Below are positions 22,141 to 33,114 of a stretch of DNA of 64,000 nucleotides, one piece after another; position 1 is the first letter of the stretch, and every line of letters starts with the position of its first letter. This DNA comes from Undaria pinnatifida (Eukaryota; Sar; Phaeophyceae; Laminariales; Alariaceae): positions 7,753,909 to 7,817,908 of the forward strand of contig JABAKD010000004.1 in NCBI GenBank assembly GCA_012845835.1. Reading direction: 5' to 3'. The notes beneath the pieces are model-generated. The model was not told the DNA's origin, made no database searches, and worked only from the letters and a program-made list of their open reading frames with translations. Both the position numbers and the translations under genes were made by a program.

Positions 22141-22462
22141 AATATTAAATAATATATTTAGCTTTGTTTTTCCCCTTCCTGTTTGGCGGGCTCTGCCCAC
22201 CATATATCTCCCAGGACAACAATCGTTTCTCGTTACTTTCTGGCGTGCCGAACTTCCCCATGCCACATTCGTATGTTTTCCGGACGACGGCTTGGAGTAG
22301 CAGTAGAAAATGCAACAAACCTGTACCAACTAATGTCCAGCGAGACTTCCCTTTTCCCCCCTCCTGCATAGCAGCCGAGCTGGTCAACTCTTGACGCCTG
22401 TCCTTGTTAACACAGACTACACAATAGGCAACGACGGTATTTCAACACAACAACATACCAAC

Positions 22463-24066
22463 CTATGGCATCATTTCGAGCAACCGCAACAGACCCATCA
22501 TATTGCAACTCCTGCCGTCACTCACCACCACTTCCAGAAACTTCTCAGCTAGTTCTTTCGCGGACGGCACCACCACCTCCTCCTCCTCCTCCTGTTTCTC
22601 CTCGTTCTCCTTGCGCTCGCCCCCGACCCCCCTACGTTCCTCGCTCCCATCACTGACATGCGCCGTAGCCACCCCCTCATCTTCATGTCCGCCCTTCTCC
22701 TCGCCGCCCTCCCCCACCCGCTCTCGCACGGCTGGTATCTCCCCTCCATTTATCCCGCCCTCCTCCCCCAGCCGCTGCCGCTGTTTGCAAGTGTTATCTG
22801 CACCCACTCCAACCCGGCCTTCCTTCCCCTGATCCACGAGCGCGCTACCGTAGAGACCTTCGCCCTCCTCTCTTCCCCCCGTCCTCTCCTCCGCTTTTGC
22901 CAATTTGTCACTATCGTCAACGTCAGTGTTGTGGCTCCCGCGGGGAAGGATTTCGCTTTCATGGCCAAGTCCCGCCGCTGCGGACCTAAGGTCTGACCCG
23001 ACCACGCCGGCTGGGTCCGCGTCTTCTTCGACCGAACCATCGACGGAGGGTAAAGACGCCAGTTCATCTTCCTCTTCTTGTCTTGCCGCTGCTCCTGCTC
23101 CTGCTGCCGTTACTGCTGCCGTAGCTGCTTCTGTTGATGTATTCGGTTCTGCAGCTTCTGCACCTGCTTCTACTGCAGCCATATCTGCAGATGCCGGTGC
23201 TGGTGCATCCGATTCTGTTGCTTCATCGCCCGATGCAGCTACTGCTTCCCCTGTTGCTGTTGCTTCTGCCCCTTCCTTTGCTGCCGCTCCTACCCCCTCT
23301 TCAACTCCTGCTGCTACTGCATCTCCTTTCTCAGCTGCCGCAGCCACCTCGTCTGCACCAGCCCCGCCCACCACCGCATCTGCTCCCACGCCTGCCGCTA
23401 TTGCCCCTTGGTCGTCGCCTGCGTTCTCTCCCACCGACACAGCACCATCCTCCACCAGCCCTTCCCGTTGCTCCCCCTCTTCACCGCCCACCGCGGGCTG
23501 TCCGACTTCAGACAAGGCCTCCCCGCTCTTACCACCTCCATCGCTTATCCGTAACACATCCGTCCCCGCCACCCCCCCCCCCTCCGCCACACCCTCGGCA
23601 TCGGGGTCACTCTCGATAATATCGTCGCGCAGTTCTCCCGCACCTGAACCTCCGGTGCCCTCTTCGGGTAAAAAAGTTGGGTCCACTAGCCTAGCTGCCG
23701 CCACTGTCGGGTCAGTCATATCAGAGGTAACCCCCCTCCCATCCAACAATGCCTCCGGTGAAGATGTGCAAACCTCTCCCTTCTCCAATAACGCCTCCGG
23801 CGAACCGGGAGGAAGTAGCGCAGTACCCCCGGCTTCCGTTGTTTCAGCTTCGGCGGCATGAAACACCCCCTCGCTTTTGTCTTCTTCGCTTTCCGACGAG
23901 ATCATTGCGATGCTGGAACCCACTCTGTTGAATTTGGTCGACCGCGATAGGGTTTTCGAGTCGTCCTCCGAGGACAGCTTGTCGTTTGGTGTTGTGCTGG
24001 CTGGTGTCGTGGCGGTGGTCGCCGGGGTGGAGACGGTAGTCTCATCCAAAACTTCCTTGCTGCTGC

Positions 24067-24136
<70 letters not shown>

Positions 24137-24418
24137 ATCGATGCTGTTGTTGCTACTGCCATCATGATCCCTCTCGTCCCGGACAACACCCTCGTCGCTC
24201 GCACTACCACCACAACCTTCCTCCCCGCTAACCCCCTTGTCGCTCCCACCCTTAAGCTTGGCCTCCTCATCATGAACACGGCCATCAATAGCGCCATCAA
24301 TAACGCCATCGCCGTCGACGTCGCAATCTTTCTCGACCATAGCTGCAGCGATTCTTGCCAGCTCCTCCTTCACCCTGCTCTTGAGCTGCTGCTTGCGGCC
24401 AGCTTTAGAGATGCCCAG
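22463..24418 (-). CDS. SAP-domain protein, exon 2 (acidic, poly-Asn)
   Basis: The exon begins at acceptor GTTGTTGCAG and reads LGISKAGRKQQLKSRVKEEL, the second half of a SAP domain whose first half is encoded at 27496-27591; the junction is phase 0. SAP domains bind DNA or chromatin in nuclear proteins (family knowledge). The remaining ~620 residues are low-complexity: an acidic stretch, a run of more than 20 Asn (the GTT tract at 24069-24135), then long Ala/Glu/Gly-rich acidic sequence. The end is a basic/acidic segment and an amphipathic tail with LLRLLEMMP before a stop at 22463-22465. A strong donor (GTGAGT, 22520-22525) lies just before that tail, so the true 3' boundary may be 22526 with further exons, possibly 21297-21772. 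SAP plus plant SIZ1-like spacing suggested a SUMO ligase, but no PINIT or SP-RING sequence is visible. Confidence 0.65.
24069..24135 (+). repeat. GTT/AAC microsatellite inside an exon
   Basis: About 22 uninterrupted GTT triplets; on the minus strand they encode the poly-Asn run of the SAP-domain protein. Confidence 0.9.
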
Positions 24419-24612
24419 CTGCAACAACGGACAACGACAAGTAGCAACGACAACGACGTGGGGGGATGGCGGCGCCTTTCAAAAATATGGATTGAAAAAA
24501 AATTGGGGTGGCTGCGCCTCTGATTTTTTTTTGGCAGCCATCATAGGCAAAATTCGAGTAGGATAAGACGTACCACCGTGAAAACCAAAATCGATCGGCC
24601 GTATCGACTAGC

Positions 24613-24702
24613 TTGACCCCTTTAAAGCCCCCAAATCCCTCCCTATACTAACTTCAAGTCAATCTGTCCCCCCAATAGGTTTTTCAGTAGTGAAGGCGTT
24701 GA
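24613..24702 (-). repeat. ~88 bp TTAA element, tandem pair unit 1
   Basis: TTGACCCCTTTAAAGCCCCC, then TCCCTCCCTATACTAACTTC and TCAGTAGTGAAGGCGTTGA. The terminal TTAA is diverged to TTGA. It lies inside the presumed first intron of the SAP-domain gene. Confidence 0.75.
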
Positions 24703-24785
24703 CCCCTTTAGAGCCCCCAAATCCCTCCCTATACTAAATTCAAGTAAATTTGTCTCCAATAAGGGTTTCCATTAGTGAAGGCTGT
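24699..24785 (-). repeat. ~88 bp TTAA element, tandem pair unit 2
   Basis: It directly follows unit 1 and shares its terminal TTGA: TTGACCCCTTTAGAGCCCCC ... GGGTTTCCATTAGTGAAGGC. Confidence 0.75.
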
Positions 24786-24947
24786 AGAGCCCGCCAAATC
24801 GGACGGCCTTGTCGATTTTTCGCAAAAATTGTCCCGAAATTGCATATCGACTCGACGTGGGGTAATAGCGTGATAACCCCCTCCCCGCCTGCTTATTACT
24901 CCGTACGCCTCTCTTCTTGGCAGCTAATGCATCATATACCTGGTATA

Positions 24948-25163
24948 TTATAAAAAATGAAAATACATTTCAGCTGTGAGATCGAAGATTTTGTAGAAAC
25001 TCATCTTTTCAAGCTGTGTGTGATACTCCGATCGCGCGTATTACGGGTTGTGTGTCCTCATTAAGGATATAGGTCGGCGACTCCCCTTGCTACTACAGCA
25101 GTGTAGCTATCAGGGTCAACAGGGTGATGTTAGTCAGTCTGTGCGCGGAAACTTTAAAACTCG
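24948..25163 (+). repeat. CAGCTGTGAG-family dispersed repeat, long copy
   Basis: This ~215 bp copy is closely similar along its whole length to 31773-31986: CAGCTGTGAGATCGAAGATT, CAAGCTGTGTGTGATACTCC, CATTAAGGATATAGGTCG, TAGCTATCAGGGTCAACAGG, GTCTGTGCGCGGAAACT. The first 50 bp align with the short copies at 1021, 16081 and 37371. A further partial start (ACTCCAGCTGTAAGATC) follows at about 25173. Confidence 0.8.
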
Positions 25164-25829
25164 TTATAACAATCAAAATACACTCCAGCTGTAAGATCTG
25201 GTATATATCGTATCTACAATAGCACCACCCACGAAGCTATGCGCCTCGCGGGGTGCCTCTTCTGTCTCTGTCCATTCTCCATCTGCATAGTAACATGCTA
25301 TCATAGTGCTGCTGATCTGGTTCTGCCGGCACCGGAGTTGGCTCTGCCGCTCGTTGGGCGAAACGATTGGAATGCTGACGAGTGCTTGTTACCAAGGACC
25401 TCTTGCGGGGGCGCCCAGCAGGCATGTTGGCCACTGTCGTATTATTAGTGTAGTCTACGAGTGAGTAGCTGAGAGGTGTGACGTGAGTCGAGTTCTGGGT
25501 GACCCTGCCCTGACACGCGATATCTAAATTTTAGTGAAGAACCGAAAAAATATTGAGAGCATGAATTTAGTCCAATTTACATGAACTCGATGATTTTTTG
25601 GAGGTTTGCCGTGTCAATATTGGTATTAAAACATAACAAACTAACGTTCAGCATCACGTTTTTTCGCCAATTTCTCCGCAAAAAAATGCTTGAAAAAAAA
25701 AATAAAATGTGTCCGCGTATTTTTGTCGGCGAGATCTATTACTTTCCGGTCTCTAAATAAAAAGATTCCGCATTGGACCCCGTATAACGTAAAACCGAAT
25801 TTAGCAGGGTACTCCTCGGTACCGGTTTT

Positions 25830-26480
25830 TGATGACGGTACGAAGTTTGACGGTTCTGAAATATACGGTACTTTTTAAACGGGAAACGGATTCTCATTTT
25901 TTGACGGTACCGATTTTGGCGGTATACGGTACGGCGAATTATGACGGGTTTTTTTGTACGGTTCTGAAAATGACGGTACTTTTAAAACGGGAAACGGTTT
26001 CTCGTTTTTTGACGGTACCTTTTGCACGGTACTGAAAAATGACGGTATCGCCTATACCCGGTACCGAACATACGATACATGTGATCAGGTGAAATTCGCT
26101 TCAGAGGAGGTCCTGGTTCTTCCGAAACGCAACCAACTGAACCAAAAATCCTACAACAAAAAAAAAAAATTACTCGAAGTTATGAAAAAAAAAGAGGACA
26201 TCAGTGAGGATCGAACTCCAGTTCAACAACTCACCGACGTGCCCGCTACCTACTGGACTACCGGCAGTTCACAGACATACTTGTCTTGCCGGAACTGTTT
26301 TGACGGTATTGGCACATGGCGGTACTTTTTTGACGGTACTGCATCATGACGGTATTTTTTTGGCGGTTTTGAAAAATACGGTACTTTTTAAACGGGAAGC
26401 GGATTCTCGTTTTTTGACGGTACCGACTTTGGCGGTATACGGTATCGCGAATTTTGACGGTATTCCGCTACCGTCCCGTA
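25830..26480 (+). repeat. GACGGTAC-rich dispersed/tandem repeat block
   Basis: The octamer GACGGTAC and close variants recur more than ten times, usually after a T run (TTTTTTGACGGTAC). A longer ~75 bp unit with AAACGGGAAACGGATTCTC, TTTTTTGACGGTACCGA and TTGGCGGTATACGGTA is present at about 25877, 25985 and 26390. The block is interrupted at about 26090-26300 by unrelated sequence containing a tRNA-like segment. Confidence 0.75.
26205..26280 (-). pseudogene. tRNA-like sequence, probably a tRNA pseudogene or SINE head
   Basis: On the minus strand there is an A-box-like TAGTCCAGTAGG with a pairable D stem (GTCC/GGGC), a B-box-like GAGTTCGATCCTC, and a T run shortly after the 3' end, as expected of a Pol III terminator. 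The acceptor arm does not pair, the T stem has only 3 pairs and the anticodon stem is poor, so an intact tRNA is unlikely. Confidence 0.35.
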
Positions 26481-26648
26481 TCCGCCTATTACGACGGGAA
26501 AACCGTGACGGGAAAATTCCCGAGGATTACCCTGGAATTTAGGAATACGCGATTTTCGTTCCCCTGGAGGCAACAAAACATAAATCCGACACGTGAAGTA
26601 TATCCGCCTTACATCGGGCGTTTGAGGGGTACTTTTCGTTACGTCAGG

Positions 26649-26667
26649 GTTGTTGTTATTGTTGTCG

Positions 26668-26700
<33 letters not shown>

Positions 26701-26706
26701 TTGTTG
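26649..26706 (+). repeat. GTT microsatellite
   Basis: Imperfect GTT triplets (GTTGTTGTTATTGTTGTCG, then GTT repeated) run to about 26708. Confidence 0.85.
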
Positions 26707-27299
26707 TTCTCACATTAACTCGCATAATCAAGTCCGTGGTCACAGGACAGGCTCTAGTCACTCTGGAGCTGAGGAATACCCCAGAGAAAACACACAACCC
26801 AAGGTGGTACACGCATATACCACAGCTGACGCAATTCATGCCTCCACCAGAAACATATAAAAAGTGAAATCGGGAGTCAGTCTACGATGTGCCAGGGTAT
26901 ACGCCAATCGCTCAGATCAATTAAGAATAGTCACCTGTCAGTAGAGTGAAAAGTTGACCGGACGGGGCACATTGTACCCAGCAGTTACAAATAAACTACC
27001 ACATCAATCCCACACGCAAACCTCGCAACTCACAAGCAAGCAGCTCTCCCCACCACCTACTGCAACCAGCATCAGACGGAGGCGGGCAGACAAACCTGGG
27101 AATACTCGTACAAAGGCGATAAAAAATCTTAACATGCTTGGCCCCGTTGACTACAATACTTCAATAGAAATTAACGGGATGAGCGAATTCAACTGAAATA
27201 AAGAGCCCGAAACTTCCAGGAAAAATCGGGGGGGCAATTTACCGGAAACGCAGCCAATGAGCTTGGAGGGTAGGCAATCCTTGAGGCGTAAAATATCGC

Positions 27300-27480
27300 G
27301 GCCTCAAACAACAACACCAACGACAACAACACTATCAACAACCAAAACAACAGCCACAACAACACAAAATCCACCGTCACGACCACTCCCACCACCAATA
27401 AAACTACCATCATCTCCGCCAACAACAAAACCATCACCAACCCCCTCGCGCCCAACCACCCCCACCCCCACCACCACCAC
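27300..27480 (+). repeat. AAC/ACC-rich simple sequence in an intron
   Basis: CAACAAC, ACAACAAC and later ACCACC words fill the stretch. It lies at the 5' end of the presumed ~3.1 kb first intron of the minus-strand SAP-domain gene. Confidence 0.75.
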
Positions 27481-27495
27481 CCACACCAACCTCAC

Positions 27496-27591
27496 CTTCG
27501 TCGCGGCCAGCTTAAGCTCGCAGACACTCATCCCATCCACTTCCTCCACACGCACCCCTCCCACTTCTCCTCCCCCCGCCTCGATCTCCAT
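27496..27591 (-). CDS. SAP-domain protein, exon 1 (first half of the SAP domain)
   Basis: The minus-strand frame from an ATG at 27589-27591 reads MEIEAGGGEVGG ... DGMSVCELKLAATK and stops at a good donor (ACGAAG|GTGAGG at 27495/27496) in phase 0. MSVCELKLAATK fits the first helix of a SAP domain, and the exon at 22463-24418 opens with its second half (LGISKAGRKQQL) in the same phase. Together they match the SAP length and pattern (hydrophobic-x-x-L, then LG-x-S-x-x-G-x-K/R-x-x-L). The frame stays open upstream to about 27760, where an acceptor-like CACGCAG exists, so a longer N-terminus is possible. I chose this ATG because it puts the SAP domain near the N-terminus and has G at -3 and +4. 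Confidence 0.55.
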
Positions 27592-27918
27592 CACAGTCGC
27601 CGCCGCCACCGCACCATCCTCAACGTTGGCGCCATCTTCACTCGTCTTTCCTATGGGGGGTTCTTCGCAATCTTCGAAGATCACCTGTCTCCAAGAGTCA
27701 TTCGAGGACGATCGACTCGCCACGGGAGACCCTAGCGGATGAGCCGAGCGCCTAAGGGCGGACTGCGTGACGCCGACACGTTTGTTGATAATGGCGCACA
27801 CGAGAGCGGGCGGGGGGGTGTTCGGGGTGGCGGAGGGGAGGGGAGGGCCGGGGGGTAGGGGAAGGAGGGAGAAAGGAGGGGGGGGAGGACGGGCGGGGTG
27901 GGGGGGTAGGGGGGGGGG

Positions 27919-28125
27919 GTACTCATTTATCGCTTGTCCAAGTCAATTGATCATTGACAACACATCCTTTTCGAGGCGAAGCACCGTTCCTACTCCTACT
28001 AGATACACCGTGTATCGCTTGCCTGAGCCATTGGACCATTGACAACACACCATTTTCCAGACGGAGCACCGTTCTAACTCCTACTAGACACACATTCAAC
28101 ATTTCGGCGCTCAATGGGGGAAGGG
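27919..28125 (+). repeat. GTACTCAT family, two tandem copies behind a G run
   Basis: A G-rich run ends at GTACTCATTTATCGCTTGTC (27919), followed by CATTGACAACACATCC, TTTTCGAGGCGAAGCACCG and TTCCTACTCCTACTAGA. A second copy starts at about 28013 (TATCGCTTGCCTGAGCC) and ends TTTCGGCGCTCAATGG. Confidence 0.75.
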
Positions 28126-29182
28126 TGGTGAGGGAGACGAGGAGACGAGGAGGGGAAGGGAGGAGAGGGGGCACTGCGTGTCGGTGATGCCAACGCACTC
28201 CTTGACCGCGGTGATGGAGAGCGTGCAGAGGCCACTCGTCTTAACCCTGTTAGCCCCGCAGTTCAGCCCCGCGGACAAAACACTTTGAGTTAGACTACGA
28301 TATTTTCAGCAGACGAAAACGGGTTAACTGAGGGACTGCTACCTAATGACGTTGGAATACCGTGCACGCGGCCGGGGTGCCCAAGGGACAACAACGCTAC
28401 GCCGACATATTCGCTCATCATGGCGACGAGGAAAGCTGGGGGGAAGAGGGGGGGTAGCGCGCAGTTTATAACCGTGGGTCATGAAAAATTGCTGTGGAGG
28501 GGAGGGGGGATAGGGCGTGATTGAAACACTGGGTCATGAAAACCAGGGCACCTTCAGCCAACAGTAGGCGGAAAACCGATGAACTACATGGCAACGATGA
28601 GAGCGGACAGGGAAGGGGGGGGGTTGTGCACAGAACATGCGGATAGCAAACACGGGGAACTTTCAGTAAACTGATTGGATATAATATCACGTACGTCGGC
28701 CCCACCTTCGTCCTCCACCCTTCCAGACCAAAGCTATGCGCCTAATAAGTACGGCCGAGCGCCAACTCGTAATTGCCGTTCGGCCTAAACTACCACCCGC
28801 GGTGTTAACGAGGAAATGCTCGAGTTCATGATTATAACTCCCAGGTTCGTTCGACACCACCCCACCACGGGACACGGCGACAAACAAAACAGAACTAAAA
28901 ACGACTCCACCCCCCCTGGAAGGCTCCTCAGGCGAAATATAGCACAGCTGCGTACCCTGTACTACAGTACAAAACGATCGTCCACCCATATTACCAGCCA
29001 AGCGCTCACCCTTTCATCCCATCACCCCCCGGCCCGCAGCAAATCAACCACGCCCACCACCCCGTCCCGTTCTAACCAACCTCCACTCCCCCGCAACCAA
29101 CCCCTTTCCTAGCCACCAACCAAATGACCAACCCAACCACCTCCTACCCTACCCCCACCGGCCCCCTAACCCCTTCCCACAA
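28126..29182. other. Gene-free stretch
   Basis: No supported gene. GGGTCATGAAAA occurs twice (about 28477 and 28532). TTAGCCCCGCAGTTCAGCCC with GGACAAAACACTTTGAGTTA (about 28249) resembles sequences at 15722 and 31247. Confidence 0.45.
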
Positions 29183-29204
29183 CCCCCCCCCCCCCCCCCC
29201 CCCC
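29183..29204 (+). repeat. 22-base C run
   Basis: An uninterrupted C homopolymer in a very C-rich stretch (29150-29450). Confidence 0.85.
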
Positions 29205-29708
29205 GCCCCCATATTCTTTGATCCAACTATTTGCCCCCGCCGTCCTCGTCCCCCTACCACTCCCCCCCCCCCGGCACCCCCCACCACCTTTTCAAACAAT
29301 CTCCAACCCCTCCTCCCATCCCCACTCATCCAACTCCTTGCCCTCACCGTCTTCCCCCCCCCCCCCGCGCCTCCACGCATGCAATTCCTTCCCCCCCCGC
29401 CTCCACACATCCAGGGGGCCCCAGCCCCCTCAGCCCTCAACCAAACCTAGCCACCACACCCTTCTGACTCACTCTCCCAACCACCGACCTGCTTGTGCCT
29501 GCCTCGTCTCCCTTGCACGTGCCCCCTCCGCTCCGCCCTGACCAAGTCTCCCTCTCCGTCACTGTCTCCTCCAGCACCGTAGCATCTCGGACCCAGTCCG
29601 ATAGAATCATCGCTACCATCTTCCGGGCGGGGACGGGGGGGGAGGCATCCCCCGACAATACAAGGCAAGGCGGAGGGGGGGGGGGGGGGGGCATGTTGAG
29701 GGGGGGCG

Positions 29709-29985
29709 TACTCATTTGTTGCTTGCCTTAGTCGTTTGAGCATTGACCACGCGTCCCTTTCGAGACGGAGCACCGTTCCTACTCCTAATAGAGACATCTC
29801 CAACATGTGGCGCTCATGACGCTTCTTCCCTATATTACATAGAAACTGTTTGCTTATCCTATCCTCGTCCTGTTTCGCCGTCTGCCGCCACTATCTACTT
29901 CTTAGGATAAGGGAGGGTGTACTGGTTGGTTGCTTGCCTTAGTCATTTTACTTCTGACCACGTATCCTTCTGGAGACGGAAAACC
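29709..29985 (+). repeat. GTACTCAT family, two copies
   Basis: GGGGGGGCGTACTCATTTGT, TGCTTGCCTTAGTCGTTTGA, CATTGACCACGCGTCCC, TTTCGAGACGGAGCACCG and TCTCCAACATGTGGCGCTCA make a near-complete copy (29709-29830). A second partial copy starts at about 29918 with GTACTGGTTGGTTGCTTGCC. Confidence 0.75.
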
Positions 29986-30004
29986 GGGGAGAGGGGGTCG
30001 GGGT

Positions 30005-30105
30005 GTACTTATTTCATACAATTCATAGCCGTAGTCGTATGATCATGACCCTATCATCCCTACGAGGCTGGGACGGAGCACGTCGGGTTTGCACCGACCA
30101 CGTAG
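30005..30105 (+). repeat. GTACTCAT family copy, GCCGTAGTCG sub-type
   Basis: After GGGGTCGGG it reads GTGTACTTATTTCATACAAT, CATAGCCGTAGTCGTATG, CCCTATCATCCCTACGAGGC and GGGACGGAGCACGTCGGGTT, matching the 11221 copies. Confidence 0.7.
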
Positions 30106-30439
30106 ACATTGCGTGCACCAAGCGCGAAGCAGCGTGAGGTGTTCGGCGAGTCGCAGGAAGGGTGAGCTGCATCCTACTGAGCACCATTTGTGTGAGGCGG
30201 ACTGCAGCACCTTGTGCGTTGCTTCTCGCATACGATATGGGTAACAGCTTCGAGTGATTTATTTCGAGGGGAGGGGGGAGTCGGATGAAAGAGGGGGGGC
30301 GGGGGGGGTGCAAGAAGGAGGGAAGTGGGCATGGGGGCATTGTGGAAGAGGGGCACGGGAGGATAGGGCGATTCATCCCTCGCTTCGTGTGCAGTGCTAA
30401 CAGATTCTACGTCCACTCCCCCCCCGCCCCCTCCGTTTT

Positions 30440-30655
30440 GGGACCACGGCCGTGCGTGATGAGTACACCCGCCCCCTCCCCTCCTGCGTCTCGAGAAGGA
30501 TACGTGGTCAATGGTCAAATGACCCAAGGCAAGCAACAGGGATATGTGGTCAATGGTCAAACGACTAAGGCAAGCAACACATGAGTACCCCCCCCTCTTC
30601 CCCCCCCCCGCGCACTTTGGTCTCAAGACTACAGTCGTGCATCAGGGTGAGGGGG
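30440..30655 (-). repeat. GTACTCAT family, inverted partial copies with C runs
   Basis: Plus-strand words CGTGATGAGTACACCCGCCC, GATACGTGGTCAATGGTCAA, ATGACCCAAGGCAAGCAAC, CGACTAAGGCAAGCAACA and CATGAGTACCCCCCCC are reverse complements of the family start. At least three fragments are joined head to tail. Confidence 0.7.
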
Positions 30656-30833
30656 GAGGGGGTACAGCGGACGAAGGTTCATCGTGCAGGTTCGATTGGC
30701 AGTAAGCACATACAGAGGTGATGATCCCTCTATAGCGCCAGTAATGCACTAGACAGGGACACCGGCACAATAACGTCAACCGGTTCTACTCCGGCATGCT
30801 ACCACTACTGTGCCAACCGATCTTACGGGCGCT

Positions 30834-30921
30834 TTAACCCTTTTTGAGCCCCAGAATTTGCTCCCTATACAAACTCAAGTATTTTGTTCCCGAAAATGGG
30901 TTTCCAGCCATAAAGGCGTTA
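30834..30921 (-). repeat. ~88 bp TTAA element, solo copy
   Basis: TTAACCCTTTTTGAGCCCCA ... CTCCCTATACAAACTCAAGT ... GGGTTTCCAGCCATAAAGGC GTTA, so both inverted ends are recognisable. Confidence 0.75.
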
Positions 30922-31772
30922 CGCGGGGAAACCGGCACTACTCAACCGGCACTATAGAGAGACCTCTTTTGTATCCAATCTTGAAACCCACTCAGGTTGT
31001 CCCCGAAAATAGGGCCAAGCGTCGAGACCATCTTGCGACGTGGACGCGATACAAACGAGACGCGCCAGCGCTCTTGCTTGCGCTATATAAACCTGACGCC
31101 AGCTTTGACACAATGGTCGAAATATACTGGACTGAAGACCCACCCACCCAATCAAGCAACCCAACCCCCTTCCCTTGATATATATCGGAAAGAAGATGAA
31201 ATAAAGGCCAATGGAAGGCGAGGGGAGGGGTCACTGCTTGACCCTTTTAGCACCGCACTCCCGGTATGCGGACAAAGCACTGGGAATGAAAAAAACATAT
31301 TTCAGAAGTTGAAAAAGGGCTAAAAGACCATGTTGTCTACTGGAATGGCACTAGTTAAAGCTGCTACCTGGTATGTAATAGCCCAAAGGATGAAGTAGTG
31401 GGCGCCAAAACCGACCTAAAATGCTAAAATGTATAATAAAAAGAAACACAAAACACAAAAAAACTTGAAAATGAAAACAAAAAATATAGTAGTATTTCAG
31501 AGTACAACTCAAACCGATTGCCAACTAACCCCTTCATTGACCGCATACTTTTTTTGCGGGACAAACACCATCGGGAAGCAAAGCTGTCCATACTCGTAGT
31601 GACGGTCCGGTCCGTTACAAACGAAACGAGGACCGGTCACAGGCGTAAGGCCAACGTGATCAACCTACCAGGTATAGACCTATAGTAGCTACGGTTCATA
31701 GTAAGCAGCCGTCGTGCATTGTTTTTTGTAAAATTGGTGTCCGTCACGCCCGTAAATGCCGTCACCATGTAT

Positions 31773-31986
31773 ACTATGAAAAATGAAAATACACTCCAGC
31801 TGTGAGATCGAAGATTGTGTGGAAACTCGTCTTTGCAAGCTGTGTGTGATACTCCGGTCGCGCGTATTACCGGTTGTGCGTCCTCATTAAGGATATAGGT
31901 CGACGACCCCCCTTGCAACTACCGTGTAGCTATCAGGATCAACAGGGTGATGTTAGGCAGTCTGTGCGCGGAAACTATAAAACCCG
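31773..31986 (+). repeat. CAGCTGTGAG-family dispersed repeat, long copy
   Basis: Closely similar along ~214 bp to 24948-25163. The pair differ mainly by point changes and a few short indels (for example CTACTACAGCAGTGTAGC against CAACTACCGTGTAGC). Confidence 0.8.
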
Positions 31987-32285
31987 TTTCTGAGGGGGAC
32001 AAAATCTGACAGCTGCGGAAGGAAATGCATCAGTTTGCCAAGTGAATCCTGTAAGTCGAATAACCGGTGAGGGGAGGGCGGAGTTTTTAAGGACGTACAA
32101 TACATCTTTCCTGGGAGCTGTTCGGTGGGGGATAGGTACAGTGGTGCACCTATTTTACGACCATCCGGTTTAAGACTATAGTAAAGATGAGACCAAGAAA
32201 AATCGGCTTGTCACGGAAGAAGAAACTACTTGAATTAGTTTTGGATACCCTATGCAGTAGTGAAAGACAGCACCTATCGTAGAGA

Positions 32286-32323
32286 TAAGACCACCTAAGC
32301 TGGCTTGTCACAGGGTGGTCTTA
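32286..32323. repeat. 10 bp perfect hairpin TAAGACCACC/GGTGGTCTTA
   Basis: Perfect 10 bp arms are separated by 18 bases containing GGCTTGTCACAG. A related GGCTTGTCACGG lies about 100 bp upstream (near 32203). Confidence 0.7.
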
Positions 32324-32976
32324 ACCTGGGTACATCACTCTATATCCACAACCCCACCATCCGGTACAGACCGCTCGCGCCAGTGACTCTGTACCACGCA
32401 AAAAGTCAGACTGGGAACAAATATCTTTGGAGCAGCGTAGCAAGAAACGAATCAATTTAATGGTGGCGGCGGCCTTGCATACAGTACATGACTTCTGACA
32501 AGAAGCCGACAAATTGTTCTTACGCTAGATTTGATATTTCTCAGTAACTCCATAAGTTCAGTGTGACACATGTCGCATTTATTAGTATCCCAGAAATTGT
32601 TAGGTTAAGCCATTTGTGGGATTCACTCCGTTGGAGAGGGACGGCAGCGTGTCACAAAAACGACAAGCACAACATATTTCAAGAGAGCAAAATAAGGATA
32701 TCAAAGCCAATCGCACGAGAGAGAAAAAAACGGTGTCCCGCCCTACCGTATCCTGGGCCTTCGAAAAAACAACCAAACAACGTAGAACAAGAACGTGGCA
32801 GCACTCAACAATTCAGCAGTTAAGAATTCCAGGCTTGAGCTATATACGAAAACAAAGAACATGGCTGCTTTTGCACTGAAATAATGTAGAACGCCCCCTG
32901 CCTCACACAAGAGGTGCAGCCTGGCTAGGTACAAGATGTTCTCAACTGGTGTCGCATGCTGCAGTGCGATACCCCC

Positions 32977-33063
32977 TTCAACCTTTAGAACCCCAAATCC
33001 CTCCTTATACTAAATCCAAGTAATTTTGTCCCCCAAAAGGGTTTCCAGGTGTAAAGGCGTTAA
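32977..33063 (-). repeat. ~88 bp TTAA element, solo copy
   Basis: TTCAACCTTTAGAACCCCAA ... CTCCTTATACTAAATCCAAG ... GGGTTTCCAGGTGTAAAGGC GTTAA. The left TTAA is diverged and the right one intact. Confidence 0.75.
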
Positions 33064-33114
33064 GACCACTTCGGGACAGGCCATTTCAGCGGTCCTATCT
33101 CCAGTTTTGATCTT

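Noticed and set aside
22905-23861. 318-codon plus-strand Ser/Ala/Pro-rich frame
   Set aside because: It is the antisense shadow of the minus-strand SAP-domain exon, which has splice sites and a domain.
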